Source: an uncultured Oscillospiraceae bacterium (GTDB lineage: Bacteria; Bacillota; Clostridia; Oscillospirales; Oscillospiraceae). Taken from it: a stretch of 16,637 bases of DNA. Below the pieces are notes generated by a model, which was not told where the DNA came from, searched no databases, and saw nothing but the letters and a program-made list of their open reading frames with translations. Of this stretch, positions 1 through 7,038 are shown piece after piece (the stretch's first letter is position 1; each line of letters opens with the position of its first letter). A program made the translations under genes and the position numbers. The stretch spans positions 1 through 16,637 of the forward strand of contig CAJUPS010000072.1 of the NCBI GenBank assembly GCA_910588045.1, read 5' to 3'.

Positions 1-141
1 TTGCTAAAGCGAGACGGTAGGGGCTACCGATGACCACGCTAAAATAGACGCGAAAAACCAGTAAGCGGACAGCAGTCCGTTTAGACCGGCCAGACCGTGC
101 CTCGGGCGCAAAAAACAATAACCCCCGTAATCAGGAAGGTT
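1..141 (+). ncRNA. possible 3' part of a structured non-coding RNA, unidentified
   Basis: No reading frame on the + strand stays open here; stops interrupt all three frames within about 50 bases. Small perfect hairpins are visible: CGGTAG/CTACCG with a GGG loop (15-29) and CGGAC/GTCCG with an AGCA loop (66-79). The stretch leads directly into a strong rho-independent terminator (142-173), so a transcript entering from the left ends here without coding potential. I looked for tmRNA, RNase P, 6S and SRP signatures and did not find them. It may equally be a long 3' UTR of a gene lying left of the window. The identity and the 5' end are unknown. Confidence 0.35.
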
Positions 142-173
142 CTTAGGAAACCCCGTTTCCTAAGTGATTTTTT
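142..173 (+). terminator. rho-independent terminator
   Basis: A perfect 10-bp stem CTTAGGAAAC/GTTTCCTAAG (142-151 and 155-164) with a CCC loop is followed by TGATTTTTT. It ends whatever is transcribed from the left edge of the window. Confidence 0.8.
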
Positions 174-203
174 GCCTACTTTTTGTTCACACAAAAAGTA
201 GGC
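174..203. repeat. perfect 13-bp hairpin, REP-like intergenic element
   Basis: The arms 174-186 (GCCTACTTTTTGT) and 191-203 (ACAAAAAGTAGGC) are perfectly complementary around a TCAC loop. No T tract follows, so it is not a simple terminator. The downstream sequence contains two near-identical GTCC(G/C)GGGG blocks (209-236) and a further 8-bp hairpin, TGCCGCCC/GGGCGGCA (288-306). The hairpin at 6613-6640 is built alike: arms with a five-base T/A run, followed by CAAAAAGAA. The family assignment is an inference from this resemblance. Confidence 0.5.
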
Positions 204-314
204 GCGGAGTCCGGGGCCGCGTAGGTCCCGGGGTAACAAAAAGAAACAAGTGGACGCCGCCCGAAGCGCGGCAGATTAAAAAGCCAGTGCCGCCCGCAGG
301 GCGGCAAAATCCCC

Positions 315-343
315 TTGCAATTCCCCCCAGATTGTGCTATAAC
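315..343 (+). promoter_or_regulatory. sigma-A promoter of the exporter-prmA operon
   Basis: TTGCAA (315-320) is separated by exactly 17 bases from TATAAC (338-343), with an extended -10 TG at 335-336. Transcription would start near 350. A CGTAAA/TTTACG inverted repeat (361-374) lies just downstream of the start, between the promoter and the ribosome binding site, and could be an operator or a small leader hairpin. Confidence 0.7.
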
Positions 344-387
344 GTCCTGGGATAAAATAACGTAAAGTTTTACGACGGAGAACCGCC

Positions 388-1203
388 ATGGAAAAACCTA
401 CCTACCACTTCTTCTCCCCGGACGAATTAAACCAACTCTCCCGCATGGAGGACGCAGACCGCGCCAATGAATATCTCTACCGCGTGCTGGACATCGGCCA
501 ATACATGCTCCAGTGCGGCGGCGAGGTCAGCCGGGTGGAGGACAGCATCCGCCGACTGTGCATCGCCTTCGGCGCAGAGCGGGCCGACGTCTTCACCATT
601 ACCTCCAGCATCGTGGTCACCATCTACGCCCGCCGCTTCGGGGCGGTCACCCAGACCCGGCGCATCACCGGGTCCTCCTACGACCTCCAGCGGCTCGAGC
701 AGCTCAACCAACTCAGCCGGAAAATTTGCGCCGAGCATCTGAGCCTCGGGGAGACCGAGCAGGAGCTGGAGCAGATTCTGGCGACGCCCTCCTACGGCTT
801 CCGGGTGCAGCTTCTGACCTATGTGCTGGTGTCGGCCTCCTTCTCCCTGTTCTTCGGGGGGAGCTGGCTGGATGCGGTGGCGTCGGGGATCATCGGCGTG
901 GGGCTCAAGTGCCTGGACCGGCTGATCCGGCGCACGGAGGCCAACGCCTTTCTCTCCGCCCTGCTGTGCTCCTGCCTGGGGGGCCTGCTGGCCGGACTGG
1001 CCGTGCGCTTCCACCTGGGGGACAGCGTGGAGATGATCTCGATCGGGAACATCATGCTGCTCATCCCCGGCGTGGCGCTGACCAACTCCCTGCGGGATAT
1101 GTTCAGCGGCAACACCATCTCCGGCCTCATGCGTTTCATCGAGGCGATCCTGCTGGCGCTGACCATCGCCTTCGGCTTTGCGCTGGCAGCCAGCTTACTG
1201 TAA
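388..1203 (+). CDS. threonine/serine exporter ThrE family, large subunit (YjjP-like, DUF1212)
   Basis: The product is 271 residues. Residues 1 to about 125 form a soluble N-terminal domain containing the family stretch GGEVSRVEDSI near the start. From about residue 132 to the end there are roughly five hydrophobic segments, with the characteristic GNIMLLIPG and NSLRDMFSGN motifs. The family is known as ThrE in Corynebacterium (threonine/serine export) and, when split into two proteins, as YjjP/YjjB in E. coli, where the pair has been linked to succinate export. The next gene is the matching small subunit, so this is the split type. The ATG at 388 has a GGAG seven bases upstream. It is the first gene of a four-gene operon. 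The true substrate cannot be told from the sequence. Confidence 0.9.
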   Translation: MEKPTYHFFSPDELNQLSRMEDADRANEYLYRVLDIGQYMLQCGGEVSRVEDSIRRLCIAFGAERADVFTITSSIVVTIYARRFGAVTQTRRITGSSYDLQRLEQLNQLSRKICAEHLSLGETEQELEQILATPSYGFRVQLLTYVLVSASFSLFFGGSWLDAVASGIIGVGLKCLDRLIRRTEANAFLSALLCSCLGGLLAGLAVRFHLGDSVEMISIGNIMLLIPGVALTNSLRDMFSGNTISGLMRFIEAILLALTIAFGFALAASLL

Positions 1204-1215
1204 GGGGGCGGAGAT

Positions 1216-1698
1216 GTGAACGAGATCATTTTGCAGCTGGTCACGGCCTTCGTGGGTTCCTTCGCCTTTGCCCTGCTCTTCCGGGTCAGGCGGGAGCGAC
1301 TGCTGCCTGCCAGTCTGGGGGGCCTGCTGGCCTGGGGCGTCTACCTGCTGATGGGCGCTCTGACGGACCAGGAGGTCGTCCGCTACTTCGTGGCGTCGGT
1401 GGTCCTGACGGTCTACGCGGAGACCCTGGCCCGACTGGTCCGGTGCCCGGCGACGCTGTTCATCGTTACGGCCTCCATCCCCCTGATCCCCGGAGGATCC
1501 CTGTATCAGACCATGGAATATTTCATGCGCAACGACCTGGAGGCGTTTTCCCGCCAGGCGCTGACCACCGTCCTGCTGGCGGTGGCCCTGGCGGTGGGGA
1601 TGCTGTTCCCCACGGCGATTTTCCAGCTGCTCCACAAGGCCGGCGGCGGGAACCATACCGCGGCGGCGCCGCCAAATGAGAAAGGAAACGAACTATGA
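1216..1698 (+). CDS. threonine/serine exporter family, small subunit (YjjB-like, DUF3815)
   Basis: The product is 160 residues and almost entirely membrane-embedded, with about five hydrophobic segments and a short basic tail. The motif ASIPLIPGGSLYQTMEYF is typical of the small half of split ThrE exporters. It would pair with the YjjP-like protein encoded 12 bases upstream to form the complete transporter. The start is a GTG at 1216: an ATG overlapping it at 1214 is followed at once by a stop, and a GGGGG(CGGAG) ribosome binding site precedes the GTG. The stop overlaps the prmA start (ATGA at 1695-1698), which implies translational coupling with prmA. Substrate unknown. Confidence 0.88.
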   Translation: MNEIILQLVTAFVGSFAFALLFRVRRERLLPASLGGLLAWGVYLLMGALTDQEVVRYFVASVVLTVYAETLARLVRCPATLFIVTASIPLIPGGSLYQTMEYFMRNDLEAFSRQALTTVLLAVALAVGMLFPTAIFQLLHKAGGGNHTAAAPPNEKGNEL

Positions 1699-2648
1699 AA
1701 TGGCTAGCCCTCCATATTGACACGGTGCCCGCCGGTCTGGAGCCGGTGGAGGCCGCGCTGAGCGCCCTGGGGATCGACGGCCTCGTCATCGAGGACGAGC
1801 GGGATTTCCGCCGCTTCCTGGAGCAGAATCAGCAGTATTGGGACTACGTGGACGAGGAGCTGGACCGGTCCATGACCGGGAAGTGCCGGATCACCTTCTA
1901 CGCGGAGGAGAACGAGGCGGGCTTCGGCCAGGTGGCCGCCGCCCGGATCGCCCTGGCCCGGCTGAAGGAGGAGCACCCGGAGTATGCGCCCCTGCTCATG
2001 ACCATGGACGGCATCGAGGACGCGGACTGGGAGAACAACTGGAAGGCGTTCTACAAGCCCATGGAGATCGGGGAGCGCCTGCTGGTCATTCCCGACTGGG
2101 AGGAGGCGGACCCCCGGGACCGGGTGGCGCTGCGGATGAACCCCGGACTGACCTTCGGCACCGGGAGCCACGCCACCACCCGGCTGTGCCTGACAGCCCT
2201 GGAGAAGACCGTCCGCCCGGGGATGCGGGTGCTGGATCTGGGGTGCGGCAGCGGGATTTTGTCCATTGCCGCCCTGCTGCTGGGCGCGGAGAGCGCGTTC
2301 GCCTGCGACATCGACGAGAAGGCGGTGGACGTGGCCTACGAGAACGCCGCCCTCAACGGGATCGGAAAGGACCGCTACACCGTCCGGGCCGGGGACATCC
2401 TCAGCGATGCGGGCCTGCAAAGGGAGATGGGCGGGGACTATGACGTGGTGGTCGCCAACATCGTCTCCGACGTCATCATCGCCCTGGCCCCCGCCGCGCG
2501 GCGGCTGATGCGGGAGGGCGGGTATTTCCTCACCTCCGGCATCATCGACAGCCGGGCAGAGGAGGTCCGCGCCGCGCTGTCGGCGGCGGGCTTCACCGTG
2601 GAGGAGGCCAACGCCAGCGAGGGCTGGTACAGCTTCCTGTGCCGCTGA
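1695..2648 (+). CDS. prmA: ribosomal protein L11 methyltransferase PrmA
   Basis: The product is 317 residues, the usual length. PrmA trimethylates ribosomal protein L11 using S-adenosylmethionine. The N-terminal substrate-recognition domain spans about residues 1-110. The catalytic domain follows with the diagnostic NPGLTFGTGSHATT stretch, SAM motif I VLDLGCGSGIL (about 179-189), the acidic CDIDEKAVDVA loop that binds the ribose, and VVANIVSDV as the motif IV region. The ATG at 1695 overlaps the upstream stop by four bases and has AAAGGA as ribosome binding site. In many Firmicutes prmA is followed by rsmE; here a YcxB-like gene follows instead. Confidence 0.95.
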   Translation: MKWLALHIDTVPAGLEPVEAALSALGIDGLVIEDERDFRRFLEQNQQYWDYVDEELDRSMTGKCRITFYAEENEAGFGQVAAARIALARLKEEHPEYAPLLMTMDGIEDADWENNWKAFYKPMEIGERLLVIPDWEEADPRDRVALRMNPGLTFGTGSHATTRLCLTALEKTVRPGMRVLDLGCGSGILSIAALLLGAESAFACDIDEKAVDVAYENAALNGIGKDRYTVRAGDILSDAGLQREMGGDYDVVVANIVSDVIIALAPAARRLMREGGYFLTSGIIDSRAEEVRAALSAAGFTVEEANASEGWYSFLCR

Positions 2649-2663
2649 CGGAAGGGGTGAAGC

Positions 2664-3191
2664 ATGTCATATTCCCGTGATTTTACCATAGGCGTGAGGG
2701 AGACGCAGGATTTTTATACCATGCTGACGCTTCGGCACTGGCGGAAGGGCCTGCTGGGCTTCGCTGTCGTGGGCGCGCTGGTGGCGGTCTTGTACACGGA
2801 GCGCGCGGCGCTGCCGCTGCCGGTTCGGGCGGGGATCGCCGCGCTGACCGCCCTGGTGACCGCAGGCGCTGCGGCGCTGTCGCTGACCGTCTCCACCCGG
2901 CAGAGGGTAAAGCGGCAGATCCGCCAGTCCCGCCGGGAGAGCTACATCCAGGCCACGGAGATCAACGGCTTTGGCATCCATGTCACCGTGGGGAAGGACC
3001 GGGCGCGGCTGCCCTTTGAGAACCTGCTCCAGGTGTGGGAGACCCGGAAGGCGTTCTACCTGTTCCTCTCGGAGCAGCAGGCGTGGATCCTGCCCAAGAA
3101 CCAGATGGAGGACCCGACGTCCGAGTGCGAACAGATCCGCACCCTCCTCCGCACGGTGGTGGAGAAAAAGCGCCTCCGGCTGAAAAAATAG
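2664..3191 (+). CDS. YcxB-like small membrane protein
   Basis: The product is 175 residues. A short polar N-terminus is followed by two adjacent hydrophobic segments (about residues 28-47 and 52-73), a basic region (RQRVKRQIRQSRR), and a soluble domain of about 70 residues with the stretch LPFENLLQVWETRKAFYLFLS and a trailing WILPKNQM. This layout matches the YcxB-like family (PF14317), whose biochemical role is not known. The start at 2664 has GGAAGGGG upstream and lies 15 bases after the prmA stop, so it is the last gene of the operon. A strong terminator follows 20 bases later. The family call rests on pattern recognition only. Confidence 0.7.
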   Translation: MSYSRDFTIGVRETQDFYTMLTLRHWRKGLLGFAVVGALVAVLYTERAALPLPVRAGIAALTALVTAGAAALSLTVSTRQRVKRQIRQSRRESYIQATEINGFGIHVTVGKDRARLPFENLLQVWETRKAFYLFLSEQQAWILPKNQMEDPTSECEQIRTLLRTVVEKKRLRLKK

Positions 3192-3211
3192 CATGATTTA
3201 GCATAATCAGG

Positions 3212-3249
3212 AAAAAAGACGCCGGTTTGCGGGACCGGCGTCTTTTTTT
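3212..3249 (+). terminator. rho-independent terminator of the exporter-prmA operon
   Basis: A perfect 9-bp stem GACGCCGGT/ACCGGCGTC (3218-3226 and 3234-3242) is flanked by A6 on the left and T7 on the right, which can extend the stem. This is a textbook terminator. Confidence 0.92.
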
Positions 3250-3292
3250 GCCCCGCTTTGGTTACAATTCCATTACGATTGCGCCGGAACGC

Positions 3293-3321
3293 TTGCAATA
3301 TCCTCCGGCATCGGTTAAAAT
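3293..3321 (+). promoter_or_regulatory. sigma-A promoter of the WG/SLH surface-protein gene
   Basis: TTGCAA (3293-3298), a 17-base spacer and TAAAAT (3316-3321). The predicted leader contains a small GGGCG/CGCCC hairpin with a GAGA tetraloop (3339-3352) about 30 bases before the start codon. Confidence 0.6.
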
Positions 3322-3387
3322 TGGCGGTAGATTGAAGCGGGCGGAGACGCCCGATACGAGTCGGCGGTGCCGGAAAGGAATGTCATG

Positions 3388-5307
3388 ATGAAAAGGAAAG
3401 TGCTCGCCCTCATTCTCAGCTGTCTGCTTTGCCTGGGGCTTGCGCCGGTTGGCGGCGCGGCGGTGGAGGAGCTGGTGGACCTGCGGATAGACGATGTGAC
3501 CGCCTACAGCCGGGAAGAGGGCATTTATACCGTGGAGCGGGACGGCCTGTACGGCCTCTATCTGGTGGACGGTACGCAGCTGCTGCCCCCGGAGTACAAG
3601 GCCGTGGAGGCGTTCAGCGGCGGCATGGCCGCCGTTTCCCTCTCCGGCGAGTGGGAGAGCGTATCCACGGAGACGGACCGGGAGGTCCTCGTCCTGCGGG
3701 GCGGGCGCTTCGGCTATGTGGACGCCAGCGGCGCGGTGGCTATCCCCATGCGGTACAGCCGGGCCTTCCCCTTCTCGGAGGGGCGGGCCTTCGCGGTAGA
3801 CGCTTCCACGGGAGCGCTGGTCCTCCTCGACGAGACGGGGGCGGAGCTGGCCTCCTTCCCGGAGGCGAAGGTACTGGAGACGGAGAGCATCCGCTTCAGC
3901 GAGGGCAAGGCCATCATCCCCATCCGCGCTCCCGCGGAAGAGCCGCCCGTTGAGGAGACGGTGGGCAAGCCGGAGGAGGAGCAAACGGAGGAGGAGAAGC
4001 CCTCCGAGGATCTTTCGGAAACAGCCCTGACCTACCTGGTCATCGACGAGTGGGGGCGGGAGCTCTTCCGGCTGACGGACGCCTGCGTGGACTTTACCGG
4101 CGGCTACCACAGCGGCCGGGTGGCCGTGGCGGCGGAGGGGACCTGGGAGACCGACCCCTCCGGTCTGGTCCGGCGGTTTACCTCCGGCGTCTGGGGATAC
4201 CGGGATGAACACGGCGAGCTGGCCGTGGAGTGTCAGTATCACTCCGCCGCCGCCTTTACGGAGGACGGCCTGGCCGCCGTCAGCATCCGGGACGACCAGG
4301 AGGCGGTTCTCTGGGGATTCCTCGATCCCGAGGGGGAGGCGGTCGTACCGCTGACCTATGAGGCGGTGCAGCCCTACGAGGGCGGCATGGCCGCCCTGTG
4401 CCGCAGCGGGTCGTGGGCCTACGTGGACGCCTACGGGCGGACGCTGACGGGCTTTCTCTACGAGGCTGTCAATCCCTTCGGAGAGAATGGGATCGCGCTG
4501 GCCCGCCGGAACGGACGGATGTGCGCCCTGGACCGCCAGGGCCGGGTCCTGTTCTCCGTGGAGGCCGTCTCCGGCAAGGCGTTCAGCGGCGGCGTGACGG
4601 TCCTGCGGCGGGGAGACGGCCTGTACGGCGTCTACGACGAGCGGGGCGGCGAGCTGGTGGCCTTCTCCTATGAAAACGCCTTCCACTGGGACGGCTATCT
4701 TTGGCTGAAGCGGGGCAACCTCTGGCGGGTCTATGAGACGGCGGAGGTCATCGCGGCCCGGCAGGCCACCCCGGCGGGCGTGGGCGTGGACGTGGGCGCG
4801 TTTACGGACGTCCCGGCGGACGCGTGGTACGCCGAGGCGGTGACCTGGGCCACGGACCACGACGTCATCACGGGCACCGGCGGCGGACAGTTCTCCCCCG
4901 ACAAGCCCTGCACCGTAGGGGAGATCCTGACCTTCCTCTGGCGGGCGGCAAACCGCCCCGAGCCCACCATCGAGAACCCCTTTACCGATGTCACGCCCAC
5001 TCACTACTACTACCAGGCGGCGCTGTGGGCCTATGAGAACGGCCTGGTAGAGGGGGACGTGTTCGGCGCGTCGGCGCTGTGCAGCCGCAGTACGGCCATC
5101 ACCTATCTGTGGCGCCTGGACGGCGCTCCCCTGGGGTCCGTTCCGGTCTTCGTAGATGTTCCCTGGGACGCCCCGTATATCCAGGCGGTCGCCTGGGCCG
5201 TTCGGACGGGGATCACCTCCGGCAGCGGCGGGGCCAATTTCGCCCCCCTGGAGATTTGCAGCCGGAGTCAGATCGTGACGTTCCTGCACCGGTATTTTGC
5301 GGGGTAA
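3388..5307 (+). CDS. secreted WG-repeat protein with three C-terminal SLH domains
   Basis: The product is 639 residues from the ATG at 3388. This start puts a MKRK signal peptide with a strongly hydrophobic core first and has AAAGGA eight bases upstream; an ATG at 3385 and a GTG at 3367 are alternatives. The mature protein carries repeated WG/KWG-like units (for example GRFGYVDASGAVAIP and VLWGFLDPEGEAVVP), interrupted by an acidic proline/glutamate-rich linker at about residues 182-211. Three SLH domains close the protein (about 471-525, 530-580 and 587-639, beginning FTDVPADAWY, FTDVTPTHYY and FVDVPWDAPY). SLH domains bind pyruvylated secondary cell-wall polymers, so the protein is likely held on the cell surface. 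WG repeats are thought to form beta-propeller-like folds; the ligand is unknown. It is transcribed alone from its own promoter. Confidence 0.88.
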   Translation: MKRKVLALILSCLLCLGLAPVGGAAVEELVDLRIDDVTAYSREEGIYTVERDGLYGLYLVDGTQLLPPEYKAVEAFSGGMAAVSLSGEWESVSTETDREVLVLRGGRFGYVDASGAVAIPMRYSRAFPFSEGRAFAVDASTGALVLLDETGAELASFPEAKVLETESIRFSEGKAIIPIRAPAEEPPVEETVGKPEEEQTEEEKPSEDLSETALTYLVIDEWGRELFRLTDACVDFTGGYHSGRVAVAAEGTWETDPSGLVRRFTSGVWGYRDEHGELAVECQYHSAAAFTEDGLAAVSIRDDQEAVLWGFLDPEGEAVVPLTYEAVQPYEGGMAALCRSGSWAYVDAYGRTLTGFLYEAVNPFGENGIALARRNGRMCALDRQGRVLFSVEAVSGKAFSGGVTVLRRGDGLYGVYDERGGELVAFSYENAFHWDGYLWLKRGNLWRVYETAEVIAARQATPAGVGVDVGAFTDVPADAWYAEAVTWATDHDVITGTGGGQFSPDKPCTVGEILTFLWRAANRPEPTIENPFTDVTPTHYYYQAALWAYENGLVEGDVFGASALCSRSTAITYLWRLDGAPLGSVPVFVDVPWDAPYIQAVAWAVRTGITSGSGGANFAPLEICSRSQIVTFLHRYFAG

Positions 5308-5322
5308 CGATAGCCCCGGTGT

Positions 5323-5356
5323 GACGCAGGCCCGCTCATCTGAGCGGGCCTGCGTC
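5323..5356 (+). terminator. 15-bp hairpin after the SLH gene, terminator-like without T tract
   Basis: A perfect stem GACGCAGGCCCGCTC/GAGCGGGCCTGCGTC (5323-5337 and 5342-5356) has an ATCT loop. Only CGTT follows, and the ribosome binding site of the glycerate kinase gene begins five bases later. It may be a weak terminator, an attenuator allowing partial read-through into 5382, or an RNA-stabilising 3' hairpin. No convincing promoter is seen between it and the next gene. Confidence 0.5.
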
Positions 5357-5381
5357 CGTTAGGAGGAGAGGAGGACAGGCG

Positions 5382-6614
5382 ATGAACCGAACACTCCGCG
5401 AGGACGCGGATCAGATCATTTCCGCCAGTCTGGCGGCGGTACAGCCGGACGCGGCCGTCCGGCGGGCGCTGGAGGGGTTCCGGCGGCGGGGCCGCGTACT
5501 GCTGGTGGCCGCGGGGAAAGCCGCCTGGGCGATGGCGCGGGCCGCTCTGGACGTACTCGGGCGCGTGGACGGCGGCGTGGTGGTCACCAAGTATGGCCAC
5601 GTCCAGGGGCCGCTCCCCGGGATCACGTGCTGCGAGGCGGGCCACCCGGTTCCGGATGAAAACAGTTTCCGGGCCACCGCCCAGGCGTTAGCGCTGGTGG
5701 AGGACCTGCGGGCGGAGGACACGGTGCTATTTTTGCTCTCCGGGGGCGGCAGTGCGCTCTTTGAGCGGCCCCTGCTTCCGGGCGGGGAGCTCCGGGACAT
5801 CACGGGGCAGCTCCTGGCCTGCGGGGCGGACATCGTGGAGGTCAACACCATCCGCAAGCGGCTCTCCGCCGTCAAAGGGGGCCGGTTTGCCCTGGCCTGC
5901 GCCCCTGCTCGGGTGCTCAGCGTCGTACTCAGCGACATCCTGGGGGATCCCCTGGACATGATTGCCAGCGGTCCGGCCTGTCCGGACGGCTCCACCTGTG
6001 CCCAGGCCGGGGCCGTCGCGGAGAAATACCAGCTGCGCCTCAGCCCCCGGGCCCGGGCGCTGCTGGACGTGGAGACGCCCAAGGCGCTGGACAATGTTAC
6101 CACGCATCTCACCGGCTCCGTGCGGGAGCTGTGCGCCGCCGCGTCCCGGGCGTGCGCCGGTCTCGGGTATGAGCCGGTGCTGCTCACCGACCATCTGGAC
6201 TGCGAGGCCCGGGAGGCGGGGCGGTTCCTGGCGGACATCCTGCGCACCCACGCCGGTGGGGGAAGGGCCCTGGCCTTTCTCGCCGGAGGGGAGACGGTGG
6301 TCCATCTCACCGGTTCCGGTCTGGGTGGGCGCAACCAGGAGCTGGCGCTGGCGGCCGCGCCCAGCATCGCCGGGATTCCCGGCGCGGCGGTGTTCTCCGT
6401 GGGCAGCGACGGCACCGATGGGCCCACCGACGCCGCCGGGGGATACGTGGACGGCGGCACGGACGCCGCGCTGCGACGCGCGGGGCTGGATGTTTTCGGC
6501 GTCCTCCGGGAAAACGACGCCTACCACGCCCTCCAGGCCGTGGGCGGCCTGGTTGTCACCGGCCCCACCGGGACAAACGTCAACGACATAGCAGCAGCGC
6601 TCCTACGTGGATGA
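5382..6614 (+). CDS. glycerate 2-kinase, GckA/TtuD family with MOFRL domain
   Basis: The product is 410 residues, normal for the family. It phosphorylates D-glycerate to 2-phosphoglycerate with ATP, feeding glycerate into lower glycolysis. Family stretches seen: LLVAAGKAAWAMA (about 39-51, with the conserved lysine), EAGHPVPDENS, LFLLSGGGSALFE (about 117-129), NTIRKRLSAVKGG, SVVLSDILGDPLDMIASGP, then the C-terminal MOFRL domain with GGRNQELALA and SVGSDGTDGPTDAAGG (about 340-355). Older annotations call such proteins hydroxypyruvate reductase. The ATG at 5382 is preceded by two purine-rich blocks (GGAGGAG and GAGGA). The stop codon TGA lies inside the 5' edge of the hairpin at 6613. It stands alone, with no other glycerate gene in view. 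Confidence 0.9.
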   Translation: MNRTLREDADQIISASLAAVQPDAAVRRALEGFRRRGRVLLVAAGKAAWAMARAALDVLGRVDGGVVVTKYGHVQGPLPGITCCEAGHPVPDENSFRATAQALALVEDLRAEDTVLFLLSGGGSALFERPLLPGGELRDITGQLLACGADIVEVNTIRKRLSAVKGGRFALACAPARVLSVVLSDILGDPLDMIASGPACPDGSTCAQAGAVAEKYQLRLSPRARALLDVETPKALDNVTTHLTGSVRELCAAASRACAGLGYEPVLLTDHLDCEAREAGRFLADILRTHAGGGRALAFLAGGETVVHLTGSGLGGRNQELALAAAPSIAGIPGAAVFSVGSDGTDGPTDAAGGYVDGGTDAALRRAGLDVFGVLRENDAYHALQAVGGLVVTGPTGTNVNDIAAALLRG

Positions 6615-6640
6615 ACCTTTTTCTTGAAAGAAAAAGGTTC
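6613..6640. repeat. 12-13-bp hairpin overlapping the glycerate kinase stop codon, REP-like
   Basis: The arms GAACCTTTTTCTT (6613-6625) and AAGAAAAAGGTTC (6628-6640) are perfectly complementary. The base of the hairpin includes the last two bases of the stop codon. CCAAAAAGAAC follows rather than a T tract. Its build matches the hairpin at 174-203. The next bases (6664-6680) contain a small GGAGT/ACTCC hairpin. Confidence 0.5.
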
Positions 6641-6720
6641 CCAAAAAGAACTTTAGCGCGCTCTGGAGTCCCTGCTACTCCAACTGCCCCGCACGGTAAC
6701 GGACGGCGTTGCTGCAATTT

Positions 6721-6767
6721 ATAAAAGAGCGGAATCCGCTGGTAGGCGGATTCCGCTCTTTTATTTT
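6721..6767 (+). terminator. strong rho-independent terminator
   Basis: A perfect 19-bp stem (6721-6739 with 6746-6764, core GAGCGGAATCCGC) and a TGGTAG loop is followed by TTTT, with further T-rich sequence. It terminates transcription from the glycerate kinase gene and insulates the motility genes. Confidence 0.9.
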
Positions 6768-7038
6768 GTGTTTGAACGGAGAGGTTTGGGCGCAAAAAAT
6801 GAACGGACAAATTATATAGAATCTGTCCGCACAAAGACGAAAAAGACAAGCCCGCAAAAAATGTGGAAATTTTCTCTTTATGAGGCTAATTTTTTAGAAA
6901 ATTCGGCCGATAGAAAGAATGTGTGCAGAGAGAAAACGTGAGGCCAAATTCTATACTATATGGCCGCACGATTTTAGGAGACGCGCACGTTGGCGGCGCG
7001 AATGAGCTTGCGCCGGAGACGACAAGGAGGTTTTTGCT
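6768..7038 (+). promoter_or_regulatory. regulatory region and leader upstream of the csrA-like gene
   Basis: This 270-base stretch is gene-free and AT-rich compared with its surroundings. It holds an inverted repeat CGGACA/TGTCCG (6804-6809 and 6824-6829) around an ATTATATAG-containing centre, which looks like an operator over a -10 region. It also holds a sigma-D-like promoter (listed separately), a TATACT box at 6952-6957 without a convincing -35, a 6-bp hairpin CGGCGC/GCGCCG (6994-6999 and 7010-7015), and two copies of GGAGACG (6977-6983 and 7015-7021) before the AAGGAGG ribosome binding site (7024-7030). Confidence 0.5.
6887..6913 (+). promoter_or_regulatory. sigma-D (sigma-28) type flagellar promoter
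   Basis: TAAT (6887-6890), 15 bases, then GCCGATAG (6906-6913) agrees in sequence and spacing with the flagellar class consensus TAAA-N15-GCCGATAA, with one mismatch in each box. It lies 125 bases upstream of the csrA-like start and is correctly oriented to transcribe csrA and the flagellin gene. Confidence 0.65.

Noticed and set aside
164..355. A 63-codon open frame on the + strand starting within the terminator region
   Set aside because: It runs through the hairpin repeat and its GC-rich flank, has no ribosome binding site and a low-complexity product; it is a by-product of the repeat.
3262..5289. A 675-codon open frame on the - strand
   Set aside because: It is the antisense shadow of the WG/SLH gene, with a Gly/Arg/Pro-rich product typical of high-GC shadows.
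6952..6957. A TATACT box as a sigma-A promoter for csrA
   Set aside because: No acceptable -35 element lies 16-18 bases upstream; the sigma-D-type site is better supported.
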